Source: Cardinalis cardinalis (taxonomy: Eukaryota; Chordata; Aves; Passeriformes; Cardinalidae). Taken from it: a stretch of 64,000 nucleotides of DNA. A program made the translations under genes and the position numbers. The stretch is from assembly GCA_014549065.1 (NCBI GenBank), contig JACDOX010000018.1:7486151-7550150 (forward strand). The letters run 5' to 3'. The notes beneath the pieces are model-generated. The model made no database searches. It was not told the origin of the DNA and saw nothing but the letters and a program-made list of their open reading frames with translations. Positions 1 to 14,270 of this stretch are shown here, piece after piece (the stretch's first letter is position 1; each line of letters opens with the position of its first letter).

Positions 1-3000
1 TTATTAAGCATCTCTGAATGCAGATGGACTTGTGAGATGGAGAGAAGAGTGCAGTTGTGAATTATGGAAAAACTTCTTATTGTCTTCTGAGAGAAATTTA
101 TGACTTGGGAAATTATTTACTTCACAAATTTCTTCCACCAAGAAAACTGCAGTGATTTGTACACCTCTGTTTCTGTTGTTTTCCACCTTCTAATGTACAC
201 ACAGAGGCATGCACTTGAACACAGAGACACACACATATTCAGGGAAAATACAGAGAAATTCTTTTTCAAATTTAACTCGTTTTGCTTGAAATGGAAATTG
301 TTTTTATAGGGTTTTTTTGTCTTTCTGGTATCACTTTCTGTTACAAGGCACATGCTGCATAATCAGCCAACTACTCTGTAATTACATTGCAAAGACTATG
401 TAAATACCTAATTATTTTCATGCAGATTACTTGATAATTATACTACCAGTTACAAAGTAATTCAAAGAATAATTACCATGTAACTTCCACTTTTTAGATG
501 TGACGATAAGGCTTTGTTTTAAAGATATAGAGAAGTGCATAATTATCCTGGGGTTACATTCTACTCAGATTGTCGATTATCCTATATTTACAGTATTATT
601 ATATGGCTACTGGGTTCAGTATTGTGTTATCANAATTTAAAAAAAAGTCTTTGCTCTTTGCTTTATAACAAGTATTAGACAATGCCAATGTTAATTTTTT
701 TCTACTTTCCTATTAATTGCAGTGGATTTAATTTTTTTTTTCTGACTGTGAAGAAGGAACTGTCTTTTTGTACTAAAATTGTACTGTGATTTTTGAAAAA
801 NAAAATTACTTGGGCCCAGATTCTTAAATGGCACTTGGATACAAAAAAAGCTCCATTAAGCCAAACATAATTTTTTAATTTCTAGAATGGGTACAAAAGA
901 GTATAGTTTTTAATAAGAGTTAGACATTCCAATAAAAATACTGTCCTTCCCATAGGCTGGTCTAGAAGGAAAGAGGTTGGCAGGCCCCATCTGCTTTTCT
1001 CAGGGTGGAACAGTCTGCTCCCAGGAACTAGTGCTGTCTAATGAGGCCCTGATTTTTAACTGACAACCTTGGGAACTCATTTTTCCTGCCTGAACAACAG
1101 CCCAAGTGGAGCAACATTTTTGTGATTGAACATTCCAAGAAAGTTATCAACCCAAATTGCAACCAGGATGGAAAATTACTATGACAAAAGCCACTTGTGG
1201 CCCTATAAACAGCAGTCCTAAGTGAGACNCTTTAAGCTCTCCTGGATGACAGCAGACTGTGACTGGTGATCTCCCTCTGANTGTGACACCCTTCAAAGCC
1301 AGTGAACTCTCAAGTTTGCTNTACTTCAAGGACCACCAGCAAATGATGCCATCAGAACTTGGGTTGATATCCCACTCCTCAAGGCTCAATCCTTTTTTTC
1401 CTTGAGAAGATGCAAAGGCATCCATTGTGATTACTTCANTGAAATCAAGGGGAATTTTTCGTGGGTGTACCTTGTACAGACTCCTCTAGGTCTGCGTGTG
1501 CAAGTGTGAATATGTTACAGCAAATGTACTGTGTGTGCTGTTCTCATACACTCTTAAATAATTCTTATGACTGCCACACAGCAAAATTTTACCAGTGAGT
1601 TATTCTGCAGGTGAAAGAGGGCAAGGCAATATTTATATTGCTGTGAAACCCTGAACAACCCTTGAAACTATTTTCATTAAAAGGGTGAACATGCTATGGT
1701 AGCTCTGTTATTTCAAAGGGGATTACAGTGTATAAAAATCTGTAAAAAGCATTATCATGGGCATCAGGATCTTTTGTATCTAGTGAAAGGATGCAGAGAA
1801 ATTTCCATGCATATAGGCATNTAAGATATATCCTCAGTAGAGAAGCTCACCTGAGATCTGCTATACTTCTTTTTTTCACTCAGCCAAAGAAACCTAGAGA
1901 AACATTCTTCCCTCTAGTTCTTGCCCAATACAAATAACCCTGCTGAAATTACATCAGTGCTAGTGTGGCTTGGAGGGGGATTTAATTCCAAAGCATTCAG
2001 CATGATTTTAACCTAAAACCCTTTATAAATCCAGTGTCCTATCCAGGCTCTTAATCAAGGCTTGCCCATGTACATGTTGTTTTATAGTTTATAAAAGAGA
2101 AAACAGTCTTTCTTGNATGTGTGTGCATCTTCTTTATATCTCTCGTTAAAAATACATAAGTTTATGTATTTATGTATATTTTTCATGTATCTGCATATAT
2201 GTATCAGAGTGCGGCTGATCTTAACTAGAAAATGCCCCATTGTAAATGAAAAACTTGCTGTCAGACACCTTAGTACCATATGAATAATCCACTCAAACTA
2301 CATGACAGCATGTCCTGGGGCTCCCTGATAAGTTTTAACAGGTACCTTTCAGAAGCATCCCGTCTGCTGACACCCTGGAGCTGCTGCAAAACACAGGTCT
2401 TGTATAGGTGACAAAAGAGATCAAGGCAAATCTAAGCTTCCAGGGAACCTTTTGGCTAATCTCTAAGAATATACTGTCATAGCATTTTGTTTCATTAGAC
2501 TGGAGGATAATCAGACCTAAGATAATTTTTTTTGTGTTTTCAAAGTTTCAGATTTTCCCATTTTTACTATGGCAACAGGCCAATTCTTCAGTGTAAAATG
2601 TCAGCGGGCTGTCAGTACCAGAGACACTGTGCCTATTTGGCAAGACTTAGGGATTACTGCACTGTTTCAAAAATCCACTAGCATTGTTAATTCCACCCCT
2701 TCTTAACCTGACTGCTCAGATGTGGTGTTTTTTGGGAATGACATCAGCCAGCTGGTAGAGTAAATGATGAAGAGTAAGAGTTGGACCTTACTCTCACTGG
2801 ATACTGTTTCTTTTAGAAAAAGCCAAATATATGCGATACATTCCTTGTATGCTAAGCCAAACAGTCCCTTTCTGCAGACCCTTCAAATCCATATGCAGAG
2901 TGAAAAGCACAGAGCTTCCTGGGGAGAAGTGGGGATCTATTCCCAAAGAGCAGTGCTGGCCTCTGGAGCTGTTCAAATGATTCAGGCACGGAGAGAGCCA

Positions 3001-6000
3001 TGACTCACAGCGCTGTTACTGGAGCAGCCCAGTCTTCCTAATGGTGAATGTCTGACGTGCTAGGTATGATTCCTCCAGAAGAAGTATGATGTAGGGTATG
3101 GGAGAGGTAGCACAGGATGTGTGTGGGTGCTGCATATGGCACAGGAGTGTGTGTGCAGGGCTGGAGCATGTGAAGCCTCAGGGTTTGCTATGCCATATTT
3201 AACAATAACCACAAAAAAATAAAAGCCTTTCTGCACTAAAGAGCTGATAACAGTGGCTTTGGCTCTGTGCCGTCGTTCTCTAATGTGCTTCATTTTCAGA
3301 CCTGGAGTAAAGGGAATGCTGTCTACATCTTCACCAGAATTTGCTTTTGGAAGCTATTTTAAAAGCCTGCTTGATGTATCAGCAAGACTGGGGAGTATTC
3401 AAGTCATGTAGCATATGTTCATGGTGTCGCTAACTCTCCCAGTGGAATCAAAATCGTTATGATAAAGTTTTTTTTAANCTTGAATCAACTGCTCCGATAA
3501 GGAAGATGTACAAGACCTACAGCTATGTTTTTAGAAAGAATGTGCATTTTACAATTTCCTTGGACAATAAATACTCAGCAAGACTTTCCAATGCTTTTCT
3601 AAAACAAGCTGTTCAAATATTTACAAAATATGTCAAAATGAGAATTACTTTAAAACATTTCTGCAAAACATGGCAGGAAATTCAGTGGCCAAGATGCAGA
3701 TATTTGATGCTGTAGGATACCCAAGACATCCACACGGGGCTGGAAGATGCGGCAAACAGAAAAGACTGGCTGTTGACCCAAACTCTTTTGGAGAGCAGTC
3801 AGGGNACCTCGTATTTGCTTTTGTGGTAGGTGCTTATTTTTAGGCCAATGAATTTCACTTCTGGGTTCAGCTGATNTGAATCGTCTCACCAATCCACATC
3901 TCACTGAGGCTGTGTCACAAACAGCTTGCAGAGATCTTACCCTGCCCTCACCCTGCTCACCTCATCCTCTCCTCTGTGCACTGTGCTCACTAGGACTGCA
4001 CCTCTGGCTCTAGCTTCAGTTTAAGCTTGTGTTTCCATCTCCCTGTTCAGTTTCTTTCCTTTTCTAAAGTAGNTTAGAAGAAGTCATCTGAGTTCTTGAA
4101 AAACTCGGGTATGAGTTTTGGAGGAATACATGAATAGCTTGAGGGTTTATTACTTTCCAATTGAACCTTGGCTACTCTCCCTGATTTGTATATGAAAATC
4201 TTGCTCAGGTTATACATCACAATGGTGTAGTTTTTTTGTCCACACAAGACAAAATACCATGTCAGTACCTCATCTGAAAAGCCTGAGCTTTGCTCTTGAC
4301 TGGCCAAACCTTATAAAAGCGAGCAGGAATGTTAGCTGACCTAGAGAGCTGTGTGCAGCTACAAACTGCAGCTGCCTCTGGGGGTTTTGAACTGAGAAAA
4401 ACTGTTCTGCATTGCAATGAATGACTGGAGGCATGATATTTCATTGAGCAGGTACAATACACCTGTGATCCCTTTTATTTCAAACTGTAGAGTAGAATCT
4501 GAGCAGGTAAATAAAACAAAGCTAACTGGAAGCTTTTCTTGGCCTCATCTGGTCTGTCTGGATCCCTGCCTAAGCAGCTTCTGTTCAATACAGAAAAGTG
4601 GTCTGGGCACCTATCCTGGGTCCAAAACACAACCCTTTTGTTTGTGTTGGGATATGCCCAAATCCTACCTTACAGGATACTGTTTATGCTTTTTCTTCTG
4701 CTTGCAACTCCAGATAAAGTGGGTCAGGCTTTTGGAAAAGTATGCCCTTGTATATTTATTTTTGTCACAACAGTATTCCATTCTGCTAAGTAAACATTAC
4801 AAGCTGCTCAGTCTGCTCTTTGTGACTATGAGTACGCAAAAGGAACCATAAGTCTTTGTGAAGTAAATGTTCAGTGGATTTCCCAATTGCTTCTTGTACC
4901 AACGACTTCATCTCATCATTTTCTCAGAGGAGACACAGTGTGTGATTCACTGAAGTCATTCACAACATTTTATATTGACTCGCACCTTTGCAAATTGTAT
5001 GAAAATTCATGCAGTGTCAGAATTAGCTAGNGATTCTTAATGCTGCCTGTGCAGATCCATTTCATATTTTATAAATNGATTTAAGATTCCAGAGAGATTC
5101 AGGTGAAAAAGCTACTAATCTAGTATTTTCTTAAAAAAATGTAAGATTGCTTATAAAGCTTTTCTCTTTCTAAATACGCGAACACATATATGAAGAATTT
5201 CCTTGCTATTTAAAAATAATGTAAAACTCTGGAATTATTTGATAAAAATCACTGCAGTNAATGTTGTTGAAAATGTCTGTTACAAAAATATGACTCAGTT
5301 GACGCCATAATTATTTCCAAATTGTATTCACCATGGCTATGTTGACTTATGCTGTTCCTTCTTTTCCANGTGATATCCTTTCCTCCACTCATGAAGGGAA
5401 GACTTTAGCCATACNTTGTAAACAGGTTTTAAATTTGCAGTGCACTTTTTGTTGCCAAATCTAAGATTTTGTTTATGTGAAATGCATCAAAAATATCTGG
5501 AAAATAAGTGAGTTTTTTAAAAGACAAAGTTTTTAGAAGTAATTGCCCTATCTGAAAGAAAACAACATTAATTGAATAAATGTTTGCAAATGGAGAAAAT
5601 TTGCTGCATGTAATATTCAAAGGAAATATCATAGAAACTTCTAGAATTGAACATTTTCAAAAGTAATATTTAAGAAAAAAATNTTGGCTATCTTCCTATA
5701 AATTCTCTTCCTTGCTGATGATAACGGTTTTTTTAAGTGTTCTGTAGTATCTCATTACAAATGAATTTATATTTTGTTGTNTTATTAAGAGCAAATGATC
5801 TGAACCCCTTATCTTTGAGTTCTTTGCTTTGTTTTCGNCTTATCCCATTCTCAAATAACACTCATTGGGAAAGATTAATTAAGTCAAAGCCATTTTTCAC
5901 TTTAGTGCCCGCTATACTAATCTAGTTGGGGCAAGGTAGNGGAGACTCCTGTTAGGTACAAGAGGGCATGTTGATATCATAAAAAAATTTTGACGTTACA

Positions 6001-7849
6001 ATTGTCTGCAATATTTTGACTTGAGTTGTGAATCAGGCATCATCCTTCCTGTGGGAGGCACCACACAATGGGCTGACAGAGTGAATTCACAGTGTCTGCT
6101 TCTGATATATCCCACAGTTTTTTGAACCTGTATAAGAGCTGTTTGAGGTGTCTCACAGGGTCAGCAACATGGTCTTCTTGTTCAGTTGGATTTCTGGTGG
6201 ANATAACAACTCATGTTTGATTATGTATCTTTTACAGTGCATATTCCCCTCCTNCTCTCCACCTCTTCAACTTAAGAAAGGAGGGAAAAACACTGAGGGG
6301 CACCTGTTTATAATTTTCTTGCTTTAAATTGGTACTCCTTTTTTCACTCACCTAAAATAAAGTGAAATATCAGAATGCTGAGTAGTTCCTCCTAGCGGGA
6401 TGTTTTGGGNGATTGAATGAATACAAAACATGTGAACACAATGAACACCTTAGGGGTTGTAGCAGGTTTAAATATGTTATTTTAAAGGAAAATTAACTCC
6501 TAGAATATAATCTTATATACCAAGGGCTGGTTACAAATGAATCATTAATTTTGATTTACACTCTCTTCCCTCTCCTTGAGGCTGCATAAAAAACTGTTCT
6601 GGCCTCTAAATGAGGGCAATGCAAAGTATTAGTAATTTGGGGCAGAGGGAGGGAGATAAGCCTCTTGTTTCAAAAGACTGTTATAATGACTGAGAGAAAG
6701 GAAAAGCAATGCCATCCAGTTAATGAAAAGGAAAACAAAAAGCTTTCCACAAGTACCCGTGGATAACTTGAAGGAAAAACAAAGAAACTTCACATTTTAA
6801 ATGTGTATTTTCCAGGGAGATGCCACTGGAGAAAAACTGGAAATTCACAGCATATACCAAGCATGACGTATTGAACAGCAGTCCTCCCTGCCTAGCCTCC
6901 TGTTTCTATATTTACCATTACAAATTGAAACCTGCCTTCTGCTTATNTTGCTATCGCTAAAACTTAAAATGGCTTGAAATCAGATAACAGTGACCAGCAA
7001 TGTTTCCTATTCTGAACTGCCATCAGACTCTATTTTTTTTCTTCCCATTGTTTGCCTCACTCTTTTGCTGAACACGTCTTAATTTATCTCTGGAGCCCAG
7101 AGAGTAAGAGGGACAGGCACTGAGAACAGAGCAGACTGGACAGCAGGGAGGGCTGGGTGTAACCCCATTGCACCATGCCAGAGAAAGCTTTCTGCACTGG
7201 GTGTAGCCAAAGAGGGAGGAATTACGGGTTGATTCATGATGGAAACTTTTCAACTGGCACAGGTTTGTGGGACCCACACAGTGATTCTGATCTTGATCGA
7301 AATGCTGCTGCATTACTTAAAAAGAAATAGAGGCACTGATGGAATTTCAGAATGAGAGAAACACATCTAATGCATCAGAGGCAGTCAATTCTGAGCTGTG
7401 ACTTTTGTCTTATATTCAGTTTGGAATAAATAGATGGAGATCTTGATGCTGCTGAAACTTGACATTTTCAGTGTATTGAAGTTTCTGTAGAAAAAAGCAT
7501 GAACTGCAACATCTGTCACCTTGCAGAGACCAAGTGATTGAGAACCTTGCAGTGCCTTGCCAGATAGATCCTGATGCATCACTGATGCTTTTTCCATTAT
7601 AACGGATAGTCACTATCAGAAATGATACACAACCAAGAGGCAGCGTTTCATGTCCTGGATAAATGTGTTTCTTTTGCAGGATGTGGTACTGGTTATTTAG
7701 TAAATAGGCACAGGCAGTGCTTTTTCCCTAACCACATTTGAACTTTTTGAAGAGAAATTTTAAATTTTTCTCTAAGATTATAATTTATCCAAAGGGTGAC
7801 AGAATTACGTACATTTTAATGTTGTTCATATAGAAATATATTAATACAA
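1..7849. other. AT-rich non-coding stretch, no gene seen
   Basis: This stretch holds no recognisable gene, RNA or mobile element. Open frames are short and occur on both strands. The longest runs from 4417 to 4851 (144 codons, plus strand). It has runs of Cys, Phe and Leu, a second overlapping open frame, no family resemblance and no convincing splice signals, so I treat it as chance. Isolated N characters are scattered through it. It is consistent with intron or intergenic DNA; old repeats too degraded to recognise by eye may be present. Confidence 0.7.
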
Positions 7850-8105
7850 ACTGATATCCTCAAAACGCAACTGAAGCTGTTAGATGTCACCTTAATTGTT
7901 TCAATTAGGCTCTGCATACCCTGTTGCTGGGAAATAATCATGCTGTAAAGCTTTCAAGAGATGACTTCAGTAATGTGTTAAGAAGCAAATGAAAGAACAG
8001 TTTTTATCTGCTGCGTGCTAGAGGAATTCTTATTTGAACATTTATAGGTTTTAGATTGTGAAAATTTTAATGACAGCAATTGTCATTTTGCATCTAAGAG
8101 GTTTT
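7850..8105. promoter_or_regulatory. possible conserved non-coding block (weak)
   Basis: This roughly 250-base block has a denser set of homeodomain-like TAATTG and CAATTA cores and an octamer-like ATTTGCAT-related motif (GTCATTTTGCAT near 8083) than its surroundings. It contains no repeat that I recognise and no long open frame. These features are typical of vertebrate conserved non-coding elements, but conservation itself cannot be seen from one sequence, so the call is a guess. Confidence 0.15.
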
Positions 8106-9432
8106 CTATCAAAGGAAGACTGTTTCTGAAGTGAATAGATTTGATGCAGCTATTGCAGAAATAGGCAGGAAAGTACATCCTGTGGTTCAGAGGGGCTATG
8201 ACTGAACAGGCACAAAAAGTTAAACTAAACTAAGCACGGAATACAATTCTGCTNGTCTTGTGGATTAAACAGCCCTCACTCCCGACTGCTCAAAGCCACA
8301 ACAACCCATCCAAAGTCACACCCAGGAATAAAATTAGAAATAAGATTAGTGCTTCAAATTCTGTCAAGAATTTAAGAAAAAAAAATGTTGTAAATACTGA
8401 AATAAGTCTGTCTGGCTTACTTTAGGTCTTTAGGTTAAGGACAGGGAAGTGANGACACACAGCATGACAGATCAGATGACTAGGAGAGTTCTCTCAACCC
8501 CATTGCCAATAGTAAAATTTTCCTTTCAACCAAAGACAAGACACCATCTAGTGTCTTGCATCAGAAACCTTTTCTGAGTAAATTTTGGAGAACTTTACTG
8601 CAGATTAATCACTCTTCTTACAGAGGGGAGCAAATGAGCAAATCCACATATATTGTTTTCCTTTCTATATATTATATTGATCTCTCTATAGTTTTATTTC
8701 TTTGTACTCTGCATTGCACCATAGGAAAAAAAGGGTGGTGAGGCTGAGAGTGGAGGCAGAGAGGCAAGTAAGAGATTGGAGGTGGCATTCAGAAATGTGA
8801 GTCATGAATGCAGAAAAATATGAAGAGTTCATCATGAGTAACTTGAGTTACATGACTCCATAAAATTTTAAATTACAGCTGAAATTGGATGTATTCACAT
8901 GCCTATATGATTCCACATAAGCTTCCACACCTGCCCTAGATCTATATGCAGCCCTAGATGGAGGTTGNTTACTGATGTATTGGGTGTGCTTTTTAAATTT
9001 CAGGATAAAATGCCTCTGTTATATGCAGTGGAATGAAAATGCATGTGTTTCCACTTACCAGAGGTGACAGCCCGTTTTGTGCAAAAAGGTCTTTATTTAA
9101 CCACTGAAAAGCTATACCACTGTCATAAATCTCTTTGAAATGGTATTGTATTAATTTCTGATAATATCCAGCGTAGTATAATTGTGCTCACTTTATGCTG
9201 CCTTAGCCCTTTTTCGTATTATNTAATAAGAAAGTTCAATATTCACAGGAAGTCTTTATCCTGCTGCATGTGCAAGTCTTGCTTGCAGGAGATTAATGAT
9301 GGTTCCTAGATTCTTCTTAGACTTCCTTCCCTGCAGCTCTACACTTATATTCATCCACCTTTTCCTTCCATTGCTTAATATGATATCTATACCAAAAACG
9401 GGATAGATTTCTTTATTCTAAATATTGAGAAG
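8106..9432. other. non-coding stretch, nothing recognised
   Basis: AT-rich unique-looking sequence without a supported gene or repeat. Short open frames are present on both strands at the density expected by chance. Confidence 0.65.
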
Positions 9433-9506
9433 CCTTTCCTTTCCTTTCTCCTTTTCCTTTCCTTTTTCNTTTCCTTTTTCCTTTCCTTCCCTTTCTCTTC
9501 CTCTCT
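9433..9506 (+). repeat. polypyrimidine tract, imperfect CCTTT/TTTTCC repeat
   Basis: All 73 called bases are C or T; the only exception is one N at 9469. The tract is built from imperfect pentamer to heptamer units such as CCTTT and CCTTTTTC. Such homopyrimidine tracts can adopt triplex (H-DNA) conformations and are common slippage sites. The opening codons of a short plus-strand frame here (repeated Phe, Ser and Pro) are a by-product of the repeat and not a protein. Confidence 0.85.
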
Positions 9507-12500
9507 GCCTCCTACCATCCTTTTTTAAAATCTTCTCTATGGTTGACAATCATTTTTATTGCAGAAGGCAGTTTCCCTGTTTCCCCAATACACTTAAAAA
9601 ATTTCTTAAGAAGCAAAAAAGTCTGTGAATAGACTCTAGTTCTTTCTTAATATCTGTCGAATTTAATTTTGTTTTACACAGTTTGAAGAATTACATCCCT
9701 TTTCCCTTTGATCTCGAGATGCTACAAAGAAAACTGTGTACAGCAGTATTTCGACATGTAATTCCGATAAGTGAATTATATAAACAGAGGAGGGGAGGGG
9801 GAAGTTGACATTTTTAATGGTTTGGAGAAATAAGGTATCTTTCAGAGCTGCTTTAGATATTTCCTTTTTTTTTTTTTCTTTCTCCTTCCAGGAAATATTT
9901 ATAACTTTAAACCCTCATTGACCAATGTGAACAGTGATGCAACAAACTTGAAGCTAAAGGGTGTCATGGCCTCCAAAAAAAGTCTTGAATTTGGTCTTCT
10001 CCAGGCCTTTTCTATACAGCTGACAAGTATTTCACATTCTGATATAGTTTTTTCCATATGCTTTTTTTTTTTTTATCTGCTTTTAACCTGATTTGTTATT
10101 TGACATCAACCCATTTCTTCCACATACCTTTTCAAATGGCAGGATTTCACCTTTGACAGTGACAAAAGAAGCAGATTCACAAACTTAGATCAATACATCA
10201 AGGTGTTTAAAATGTGTCTGACTCTACCTATGACTGTTGGTGATGGGTTCTGGATTCTGGCAGTGACATTTTACAATGACTTACAACAATATTGAAAATA
10301 ATGTCAGCTAAGGAGGAACTCAGGGAAAAGGCTGTCAGGTTGCTCAAGAAAGGAGAAGTAGAGAAAAGATCATGCAATAGAAATTATTATAAACATCTCT
10401 CTAAAATTACCCAGTTGATAAAGATATGAAAGACTGTTTGAACCTAAATGAACCTAAAAACTGTTGATTAAGGGATTCATACCCTTGGGCTTTATTAAGC
10501 TGATGAGGAGTAGAACTGTATGTCACACTTTTAAAACCAGGGTAAACTTAATTCTCCCACACCAATTATTGCAGGGAAGTTAGTTAAGATCTTCCTTTAG
10601 AAGACAAGCAAATGCTGAGGCTCCTGAGAAATTCAGGGGTGACTCCATGTCAGGATTTTGCATGTGACCAGTGGAGGTACTGAGACAATAGGAGGGCATT
10701 AGAAAGAAGACATCAGTACTGAATTTGATACACCCTTNCCCAGTCTATATCCATTCTTCATTGGAGTGGTAGGGCTTGAGGAAATGTCAGGACCTATATG
10801 TGGACACTATCCACTGCTTCTTTAGATGTCTTGGGAAGATGGTATGTATCTTATGGACATGTAAAAAAACATACTTTATCAGAATAATCTTATTCACATA
10901 AAATATTTCCCTTATAAAAATGTATTTGGGTGAGTTTGAAATGTCTTTAAAACAGAAATTGCAGAGAGCAGAGCTAAAAGGAAGAGCTGTATCCAGTATC
11001 TGAGGCTTGTCAACCAAGCAAAGAAGAGACAGAGCAAATAGACTGTGCTATAGTCAAGAAACATGAAGCTACAAGAATGAATGTTTAATGAGCTACAGTA
11101 AATCCTGTATAGATAATATACAATGTTGCATTGGCAGAACTGAAGGAACAGAGGATTCTGAATGTATTTTACCTGAAAATTGTTTGCTTCAGGATGCTCT
11201 GTCTTTGGAATTATATTCCATGAACATCTATTCATCTTTTCTTCCTCCACCAATTTCTTGTGAGTACCCTTTTCACAGGTTGCTCAATCTGATTCATGTC
11301 TTCTGGCTGATTCTTTTGAATTCTGCNAGGCTGAATGACCAGTTCTATGGCTATTATAGGAGCTGTTTGACCTGGTCTCAGACTAACCTTTTATGTATAG
11401 CCTGGATCACTGAATGCAAGAGGTGAAACTGGATGGTAAACTCACTTCTGTTTCCTGGGAGAGTGCTTCGACTACAGGGTTTTAACACAAGAAACATGTT
11501 TAATGGGAAAGGAATNAATTTTCCATTTTTTTCACAGATACCTGTTTTTAGAATTAAGCATGCTCAGAACACATTGACTACACTCAGAATCCCACAGTCT
11601 CTCATACAAGGAAATCTCATTCATNAGTTTTGGATTTATATGGGAACAAGATTAAAGCTGCATGTTCTGGTCAATTAAGATGATTGGACCAGTACCAGAT
11701 TTGCACACACCTAAGTGACTTTGAGTTAAAAATATGACATGACAAAAAGGATTGAGACTGATGGATTGAGCTTTTATGGGTTATTCTATGACAATTAAGC
11801 GCTCAAAAATGAGCTAACATAAAATATGTGCCTCTTCATCTTTGTTAAGCTCACCTCAGAAAGCCCTAGAAAAGAACATGTTTGAAAGTACAGGGATATT
11901 GATTTAGTCTGAAAAGAGGGTTCATAAGTTCCCAAGGAAGGAGAACAGGTTAGGGTCATGTCAGAAAACATTTGTGAATTACTCAAGAAGCACATGCAAG
12001 GAGATGAAGGGAAGAATACTCACAGAAACAGTCACATGGAGTTTTAGCTGGGAAAATTTTGCCAACTGATGTCAGAAGAGTGTTTAAGGACCAGACAAGT
12101 GGCCCACTGTGTTTCCAGCCAGATTGGCTCTTGGCTTTCCAATTCACACAATTAACCATGTGATAAATCCATCAGAAAGTTACACTAGTCATTCCTCTGA
12201 GTTCTATGATTTTTGGATAAGTGACTCTTCTCATCAAACATCCAAAAATTACCGCCTATTCTAGCATTTCGTGTTGGCATTTTCAGAATACCTTGTCATG
12301 AAGGTGAAACAGGGTGGATGGGAGAGAGACATTTAAGAGGATCAAGATANCATGGCTTCTGGAATTTTGGCATGATCTCATATTGGCAAATAAAATGTCA
12401 GATCCTGCTAGGGTATCAAATGCAGCTGAAAGTTCCAAACATGAAGCCATGTCTGCTGTCTGAAGAGCATATTTCTGCACACACCCAGTTAAGGTCCGGA

Positions 12501-14216
12501 ATACTGTCAATGAGGATATCAAAGAATATACCTTTTGATATTTTGTTTGGAAGTTATAACACAACATGAGCCAGAAATCAGTTCCTATCCTCACTAAAAA
12601 CACAGACAGCTGGCTGTAGGAATGCAGCTGAGAGTATCAGTGAAAATACACAAGGTATAGGAAAACAGAAAGGGAGGGAAGGTTAACATCCTCTCCGTCT
12701 ATTACAGACAAAAATGAAAGCAATTTTCCTCAGGTCATGATCCCAGTGCCTGCAAGCTGACATAACTCAGAGCAAGCAGGACCTCCACCCATTTCCACAA
12801 AGAAAGCAGCAGGTACATTGGTCAATTTGGAATAAATGCTCTGTGACAATGAAAGATAACCTACTGTATATCATTAGTGAGAAACTAGGGATGAGTGTGT
12901 TTTGCAAGGCCATGTACTTGAATTTGGGGAAACGAGTCAAAAGAAGCAGTACAGGCACTTAACAGCCATCCATCCTTGCATTTGGAAAGATTATTGTCAA
13001 GCATGTGACCTTGAAAGAAAATCCTTGTGGAAGAATGAAGACAGCTGGGAAAAGTCAACAAATTCTCTGGCTTTATTTTACCTGGAGACATCCAGCTACA
13101 ACTAGATGGAACAAAACATAAGCTTACTGAAAGGATGGTTTGGGCAATAAGGGCACAGGATAGACTAGGAAACTTTGATCTGGGAAGCTGACATTTTGAA
13201 GCTAATGTCTAGTACATTATGGAAATAGTTAACAAGAGAGTACTCCAAGAAACATTTTACTTTTAGGTGCGACAAATATATCAAAAATAGAATTTGTAAT
13301 CAAAATTTCTAGGACAGTTACCAAGCAGTTCAGCTATTTCACTAAGTTACAGAAGATGTGGAAAAAGAGGGATTTCACACTGATGTGTTGTATAAATATA
13401 ACATGCTTATTAATTTACCTATTTCTTACCATTCTGTTGGTGGTGTGGAGTTAAATCAAAAGAAATTCCTGTGAGAAAAATGAAAGGAAATGTAACAATT
13501 ACAAAACCAGGGAAGAAATTACAGACTTTTTTTTTCCAAAAACCCTTCAGAAATATGTTGGTGAGCCAATTTTAGATAGTGCTACCTCATCTACTACAAT
13601 GAAGCTAGTGATTTATTTTCTCAGGCAGTGAGGCTGGGGGCAGAACTTTGGGCTAAAGGGACACTTTACAGCTAAAATTATTTCTAAAGAGGGAGATGGA
13701 AACAGAAAGAAGCTAAGTCAAATAGCATGCCCTGGTTTCTGTGNTATGCTCATCCAGGTTGTTTGGCTTTAGTCATGACCCCAAAAATATGCAGCTCCCC
13801 AGTTTTAAAGAGAAGGTGCTGAGACAGTGCATCACTATTTTGTGTTTGCTGCAACATATACCTGGGTGCAACTGGGCAAAGAGAGGTCCACACATGTTTT
13901 CAAGCAAAGAATAAATTTAGAAAAAACCTTGTGCAAGGTTGCTATTTTGGCCCTGTTCTGTGCATATTGTTTGTGTTTGGCTGAATACAGAAAGCATTTG
14001 TTTTACAAAATCTGTTTTGGTATGAGTTTATTTAATAGAGGGATAGAGAAAAGTTTTCAGCAGAGTCCTCTGTATGATCTGTAACTGTTTTGCCACGATG
14101 GGAAAACAGCTATGCACGGTTTGAGTATGGTCAAACAGAATTTTTCTCTCTTGTAAGAAGCAATGTTAGTCTTATGACCTGAGGGTGAGGTGTGAGACAA
14201 ATTACAAAGGAATGTA
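9507..14216. other. non-coding stretch with homopolymer T runs
   Basis: No gene is recognised. A long T-rich run ending in CAG at 9890-9891 resembles a strong splice acceptor and is followed by about 65 open codons. No good donor closes it and the peptide is not recognised, so I did not call an exon. A T13 run is at 10062-10074. Overlapping open frames of 112 codons (11088-11426, plus) and 113 codons (10912-11253, minus) look like chance. The block from about 12.6 to 13.2 kb is purine-rich on the plus strand, without an identifiable element. Confidence 0.6.
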
Positions 14217-14270
14217 AAACACAGCTTGTGGGCTGTGTTTGATAGCAAGAGCCTGAGAGACACCTCAGGC
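14217..14270. repeat. two adjacent perfect hairpins
   Basis: Hairpin one has arms AAACACAGC (14217-14225) and GCTGTGTTT (14232-14240), a perfect 9-bp stem with a 6-base loop. Eleven bases further on, hairpin two has arms GCCTGAG (14251-14257) and CTCAGGC (14264-14270), a perfect 7-bp stem, also with a 6-base loop. The local sequence is more GC-rich than its surroundings. Nothing identifies it as a known RNA or a terminal inverted repeat, and two short stems can occur by chance. Confidence 0.5.

Noticed and set aside
2814..3003. Acceptor-like TTCTTTTAG followed by an open frame to a stop
   Set aside because: The peptide shows no family resemblance, and overlapping minus-strand frames of similar length argue for chance.
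4417..4851. 144-codon open frame on the plus strand
   Set aside because: It is rich in Cys, Phe, Leu and Ser with no family resemblance, overlaps a second open frame in another phase, and lacks splice or promoter context. At this window length such a frame is expected by chance.
9892..10093. Exon-like block after a strong acceptor
   Set aside because: The frame stays open for about 65 codons, but no convincing donor closes it, it runs into a T13 tract, and the peptide is unfamiliar.
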